Assembly (NCBI GenBank): GCA_015680685.1
Contig: MNCI01035273.1
Coordinates: forward strand, 196,350-260,349
Source: Gnetum montanum
Lineage: Eukaryota > Streptophyta > Gnetopsida > Gnetales > Gnetaceae
Direction: 5' to 3'
Length of the DNA: 64,000 nucleotides
Part shown: positions 58,882-64,000 of the stretch, piece after piece
How positions within the stretch are numbered: the stretch's first letter is position 1
How the letters are laid out: each line of letters begins with the position of its first letter
Notes under the pieces: generated by a model
Told to the model about the DNA's origin: nothing
The model's input: only the letters and a program-made list of their open reading frames with translations
Databases searched by the model: none
Made by a program: the position numbers and the translations under genes

Positions 58882-61607
58882 ATCAGATGATCTTAGGTGG
58901 TGGAGGTTCCTAAGGTGCTGAAGAATCTTCTCTGACTTCTGGAGCACACGGTGGTTGTTGTAGAGGCTGTAGTTATAGTTTTCTTACTAAAGCTACAACT
59001 GCTAGTAGAAGATAGAAGGCATTCAATAATGTCTTCATATTCTCCTCTTTACTTTGGGGATCATTTACAATCCATGCTACTTCAATAATATGGGCCAGAA
59101 TGGGAATATTCCATGAACAGGACATTGTAAGGAACAACTCCTTCATGTTGATGAACCAGGCTATGAATTGCTTTCATTCCACATTGAATTCCTTGATAAT
59201 GTTCTATAGCTCCTAATAGTTATTCAATCTCTTGGCCAGGTTCTCAGTAGTTGATCTTTGATTAGTGAATCACTCCTTGCAAAGTTCAAGTTCAATGTTT
59301 ACAACCTCAAGCTTCTACTTAGTCTCTTTATGGTATTTGAACTTTGCCTCATACAACAAGTATGAGCTGGCCACTTGCTTCTCCAACTATGACTATGGCC
59401 TTCTGGCAGTCAACATTACTAGGTTTGTGTATCAAAGGTTGGCAAGCTTCATGTATTCGATCATTTCCTCAATTTGCAACTCCTTCATGCAAGTTTCTAC
59501 TTTGTTGTATTCATTCAGTCCATCAAATATGGGTTGCCAAATATTGCCTCCCTGATGGAGCTACTAGAGGGCCTCATTCACCTTTGCCTTTGCCAGTTGG
59601 ATATGTTTTTCATTGATTTCCTTCTGCAAGCCAACCTGGTTCCTATAATTATTCTTACCCCTCTCAAATTTGAGGGCCTTATTCTTCTAAGTGGAAATCT
59701 CTATTGCAAACTTCTGGCAAAGGGCACACACCTCCTCCATCAAGAGATTTCTATTTTCTTCTGTCAACCTTTTTAGTTCAGTGTTTACCCTAGCAAGCTA
59801 CTCCTACTACTAATGGATGAATTCAAACATTTTTTACTTTTGTGCATCAACATTTCACAATTAATGATTTTCAATGGTTAGAGTTTTATTCTCCTGGTGA
59901 GTTTGGACCAAGTCCTTATGAATGTTGTACATTGTGGCATTGGCCAAGGACTAGTCAAAGATCACTAACTACTTGGCATACTCAGCCTCTTTGAGTTTGG
60001 CTTAGAGCTATTGGAAAGCTTCATCCCACATAATTACTTGGCTGACTACCATGGGATTAGTGACATAAGCTCTTAGTTCAATAACTTTTGTAGCTAAGCA
60101 TTGGTTTTCTGCTACAACTTTTTCAAGTTGCCCCTCCATGGTGATGCACTTGCCCCTTACCTTGAGTAGCTTTGATTGGGTAGTAGTGATGGTATCCGGA
60201 AGGTTAAAGATATTCAAAAGTAGTTTTCTGGTTTTCACCAACTGGTTTAGCAATTCCTCATGTTGGGCTACACTTAATCTTTGACTTATTACTCCTATAA
60301 ACATCTGAACATCTCCAAGTGTAGTAACATTAGGTACAGACACCGCAGGGACGTTGAGTGCTTTAGCCACTCTATTAGTAACCACTTTAACTATTTTTTC
60401 TTATCCTTGGTGCTGCATCACTAGAATAGCTATCCCCTCACCTTCCTCAAATGCACTAAAAAGGTAGCAGCATTCTTAGAGATTCTTGGGAATTACTACT
60501 ATTGTGAAAGGGACATTGTTACCTCTTAAGTGCTTAGATTGGACCTCACAGGCACTTGCATTCATTAGGTAAAAAACATTGGCTTCCCACCCTCCATTTG
60601 GCTTATGGTTTGAGCCACTTCATTGAGGTGGCTCATGGCTAGTTGATAAACAAATGGATCATCACCACTCATTCCTACCTACTGTTGTCATAGGAGTTTC
60701 TCACAAAGTTTGTGCATGTGCACAATTGTAGTGCAAGACTTTGGTGTTATTTCATGAGTGGGGAATGGAGGTGGTGGTTGCTGCTCCTTTTCCTAGACCA
60801 CTTTCGTAGGCACTTTGTCTTTCATCATCTCCTCCCAGGAAGTAGTTGGAGCATGACGAACTATGTCATTGGTGTATTGGGCTATGTCTACCCTCTTGCA
60901 AACTTTTTTAATAAGGAATGGGAAGGGAAGTGTCTTTATTCCACATTCATTCTCCTTGAAGTATTTTTCTATCTCTAGATAGATTAACTATGGATGGTTG
61001 ACAAGGAATTTTTCACTTAGAGTAGTGCAGGTACGAATGGAGAAATCTGTGACCTTGTTGGGCCTTATTGTTAGATTGAGGTGAAAGGCTACGATTTTGA
61101 ATTAAGCACATTCCACTATCATGAGTGCACCATACTCCTTGCAGTCCATTGTATAGCATCATTATATTCATTCTTTCACTCCTAACTCTACCTACATAGA
61201 AATTTCAGTAAGAGTGGCCTTAGTTTCAGGCAACCCAAGGGCTTGAGAGATTACTTCCACCTAGTAGGACATAATTATGTCCTTGATTTTGATGCTGGCA
61301 TTGGCCTACCTATTGTTCCAAAAGAGATATGTGTCTCCCATGTATCACTTCCTGCTAAAAGTGATGATGGGCCACATGGGAGAGTTCTAAAGTTGTGTCT
61401 TGACTTCTAGAGAAGCAAACTCCAAGAAGGTTCTAAAGTATAGCTCCTAAAGCACAAATTTCTAAACCTCTTTGAATGCTATTTTCTTGAGATAGGCCTC
61501 CATAAATGTGACCTCAAGGTTTGTTCTTAGTCCAAGTGCCTCATCTTGGTGAGATTGTTCAATTGCAGCAACTTTGGAAATTTATTTAAAAAACATCACT
61601 TTGGGCT
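58882..61607 (-). pseudogene. ORF3 of element D
   Basis: The clearest open part is 60385-60008, a helical segment with LSVAQHEELLNQLVKTRKLL, TITTTQSKLLKVRGKC and EGQLEKVVAENQCLATKV, matching A at 16081-16359. Towards the C-terminus are KVETCMKELQIEEMIEYMKL, EVAWIVNDPQSKEENMKTLL and the Pro-rich EPPPPKII end. The N-terminal part (about 60980-61600) corresponds to the transposon-protein-like domain of E. The start codon is lost at the scaffold N (61608). Many stops are TAG. Confidence 0.7.
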
Positions 61608-61608
61608 N

Positions 61609-61783
61609 TATTTTGATATTATTTGATTAATATGGCTACCAGAGTTTGTTGGAAGGATTTAACTTTCATAAATTGATGATTTTAATATTATTTTATCCAT
61701 TAAATCCTTGTTAGAATTAGAAAAATTTCAAAAAATAGTTGTCAAAAACCTTAGGTTTATGGCTCCCATGATGTAGAGCTTAC
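61609..61783 (-). other. leader intron 5' part, element D
   Basis: Minus-strand donor CTGGAG|GTAAGCTC starts at 61783. The downstream end is cut by the N at 61608. The missing end, with a branch-like TGCTAGT, is seen in plus orientation in the block 62223-62488. Confidence 0.55.
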
Positions 61784-61930
61784 CTCCAGTAGCACCAAGA
61801 CTAAAGAATGAGGATAATCAGGCAAATAGTTTGAAAGTTATGGGCTCTAGAAGGTTTTGGGCCTTGAAAAATGCAAAAACTCCCTCCTTGTTTGTGAGCT
61901 AATTTGAAAAAATGCTAAGTGTCCACACCT

Positions 61931-62013
61931 ATGTATAGAATTTTTTTGCTGCATCAACAAGATCTCATCAAGATGATGAGCTCCATAGATGGGATCCCAT
62001 CAATGGAGATTAT
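61931..62013 (-). promoter_or_regulatory. internal LTR-like promoter before ORF3, element D
   Basis: Minus-strand units CTCCATTGATGGG, CCCATCTATGG and CTTGTTGATGC lead to TTCTATACAT. The distance from this TATA-like site to the leader donor is about 150 nt, as in A and E. Confidence 0.5.
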
Positions 62014-62221
62014 CGCAAATATTTTCACATTTAAAAATTATAAAAATAGAGAGATTCAAGCATGAATGTAGGGTCCTTGGAGAGCCAGAAAAGCCATGAA
62101 CACAATGAAACAGTGAAAGAGGACTAGATAGATCAATCAATAGAGTCTTGAGTGAGAGAATGAATTTGAAGGAGTGCACAATTGAGTGCAATCAATGGGA
62201 CACACAAAGGATTTGATTGTG

Positions 62222-62489
62222 NATAAACCTAAGGTTTTTGACAACTATTTTTTGAAATTTTTCTAATTCTAACAAGGATTTAATGGATAAAATAATATTA
62301 AAATCATCAATTTATGAAAGTTAAATCCTTCCAACAAACTCTGGTAGCCATATTAATCAAATAATATCAAAATAACATTAAAATAATTAATCTACCATAG
62401 TCACAACTTAGCCAAGTGTAACTAACCAATGAGATAAGGTACCTAAATGTTATAAGTTACACATCACATGCTAGTCCTTGGTTCTATTN
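62222..62489. other. N-bounded inverted block in element D, likely scaffolding error
   Basis: 62223-62373 is the exact reverse complement of about 61610-61760. The remainder, once inverted, supplies the leader intron end that is missing at 61608. Single Ns lie on both sides. Confidence 0.85.
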
Positions 62490-63560
62490 TTATGGATTTC
62501 ATGGTTACTATGACCTGATAACAACCATCCTTATTCCAAATTAAAACCAACCACTTTCAACGACTTCGCATCAACACTCTCAGTGCAATCCATCCCTTCA
62601 AGACACAAGAGCATTCCCATAGATCAATCACCATTCCTTAAAGAGAAGAAAATAGAAGCAGTAAGTGAGAAAGTGCCTTAGTTGAAGAGGACCTTCAGGC
62701 ATGGGTAACATGCCTTTCTAATCCCATAACTACTGCTTGTAGCCTATTATTGAGTCTAAGAAGTGTGCTTTGAATTTCCATCATTTTCTTTTTTGATTTT
62801 ATATTTTTATGTTTTTGGATGAGAACCACACGATGTAAAGACTTTAACTTTCTGTTATTGTCCAATAGTAAAATGGTAAGAAATCCATGCAAACACTCAT
62901 GAATCCAAGAGGGTAGGCAAATACAGAGAGCATTGAGTCCCATTGAAGTCACACCATTGTCTATCCATTTAATCTTTTCTAAGTTTGGAAACTACCAAGG
63001 TCACAAGTTTGTTAAAAGTTGCATTAAAGAAGGGATCTCATATTTCCAAAACAAGGAACACCATAGAGTTTGTGGATGGGTGGATGATGTGGACTCCATG
63101 CCTGTTTCATGAAAAAAAAAACCTTGTCTTAATTATCAATACAAAAATTCAAAGATAGAATCTAGACATTAGCAATCAAATAACATTATAATATAAACCA
63201 CCATCAGCAAATAGCTATAGCATCACTATTTCCTATTGACAATAAAGGAAAAACAAAACATACATAAGAAAAACATAAAAGGAATGCATAATAAAAACAT
63301 AAATCAAAATAAAGTAAAATATAAAATAAATTGTAAAATATTCAAGAAAGATAAAGCATACTAAAGATGGTGTAAAATAAAAATTCGTTAAAATAAGAAA
63401 AAATGAAAAACTAAAAAGCCACTTTGTATGATTTAACATAGATGGCCATCTCCCCCATGACTATGTTGGAAGGAGGAGATCTAAAATACTAATCATGGTT
63501 ATCCATCTGAGGAGGTGTTGTGATCACTGGCTCTCTTAGGCTTATGGAAAGGTTTAATTT
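62490..63560 (-). other. spacer of element D between pol and ORF3
   Basis: AT-rich noncoding sequence matching the spacers of A and E in reverse. It includes A-rich (plus strand) repeats at 63250-63400 and the purine motif at 63442-63464 (minus AGTCATGGGGGAGATGGCCA). The frames at 62695-62952 and 63233-63439 look incidental. Confidence 0.6.
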
Positions 63561-64000
63561 GTTACATGTTGACAAGTAGTTTCTTATTTTGGCTTTCAAG
63601 TTTGTATATCAACATGGCCCCAAAAGGAAAGTTTTCATAGATGATGTAAGGCTCTTTCCATAATGTTTGGAACTTAGTTCTTTATGACACATGTGTGGGG
63701 TTCCAGGAAAGGAACTTATCTCTTGGTTGAAATTTTACCTTCCTTATTTTGAGGCCATGGCGTTGCTTTTTGAATGCCTTGTGTACTTCATTCAAGGATA
63801 GGGCCACTAATTGACTCTCATGAAGCACGTTAAGGTTTATCAACCTTTCTTTCTGTGCTAGACCAAGGTCAAGGTCAAGGTCATAAGCCGTTGAAAATGT
63901 ACAAAGCTTGGACTAAATAAAAAGAGTTGGTAGTTTTTCATACATCAAATCATAGGGAGAATAGCATAGAGGAAGTTTCTAGGTTAAGCAATAGGCCTAA
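63561..64000 (-). pseudogene. pol: integrase C-terminal part of element D, partial
   Basis: Minus-strand text equivalent to PYIIYE, a GAMLIYKL-like segment and NPTHV, and further right to the ENRLVALSLNEVHKAF and DLDLDLGLA regions of A and E. It is cut by the window end and has stops. Confidence 0.65.

Larger units (their letters stand above)
57766..64000 (-). mobile_element. Element D: minus-strand Athila-like element, 3' half, runs off the window
   Basis: On the minus strand, from the window edge: integrase C-terminus, purine motif, spacer, internal promoter and leader donor, ORF3, polypurine motif and 3' LTR. A misoriented scaffold block (62222-62489) sits in the spacer. It inserted into element B after CTATG. 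The right flank is outside the window, so the target duplication cannot be checked. Confidence 0.8.

Overview
The window looks like plant nuclear DNA from a repeat-rich genome. The evidence is a chloroplast-lipid gene with eight spliced exons and short AT-rich introns, followed by about 60 kb of nested, heavily decayed Ty3/gypsy LTR retrotransposons. The species cannot be told from the sequence. Single N characters at 16506, 16739, 61608, 62222 and 62489 mark scaffold joins.

Layout. (1) 911-3115 (+) holds the 3' eight exons of an SQD2-like sulfoquinovosyl transferase gene; the 5' exons are not visible. One intron carries five copies of a ~90 bp repeat. (2) 5530-24978 is element A (+), an Athila-like element with LTR, tRNA-Asp primer site, gag, protease, RT/RNase H, integrase, a long spacer and a third ORF. 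A minus-strand relative, element E (16740-23401), lies inside that third ORF. (3) 24979-28495 is unassigned AT-rich DNA with minisatellite-like stretches. (4) 28496-35657 is element B (+), another Athila-like element. Its 3' spacer resumes at 56354-57765 because element F (35658-56353) sits inside it. (5) F is a different, Tat/Ogre-like element with 3.36 kb LTRs. Its domain order appears to be gag, protease, an extra RNase H, RT, a degenerate RNase H, integrase, then an extra ORF. (6) Element C (47378-54452) sits inside the 3' LTR of F with a clean CCATT target duplication. It keeps gag and protease but lacks RT, RNase H and integrase. (7) Element D (57766 to the window end, minus strand) interrupts B.

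Main observation. In A, D and E the third ORF is preceded by its own promoter-like block. The block resembles the LTR promoter: short ATCGAT-type palindromes, then a TATA box. About 150 nt further on comes a conserved 5' splice site. In A and E a branch-point-like TGCTAAT and an acceptor AG follow, the AG abutting the ORF start. This spacing is kept in three copies and suggests separate transcription and splicing of the third ORF. Supporting observations are a purine-rich motif repeated at the end of pol and before the 3' LTR, a conserved noncoding block upstream of the internal promoter, and a swap of LTR palindrome type (ATCGAT to GATATC) in element C.

None of the retroelement genes is intact; most stops and lost catalytic residues fit C-to-T or G-to-A change. 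Two N-bounded blocks are inverted copies of neighbouring sequence and look like scaffolding errors.
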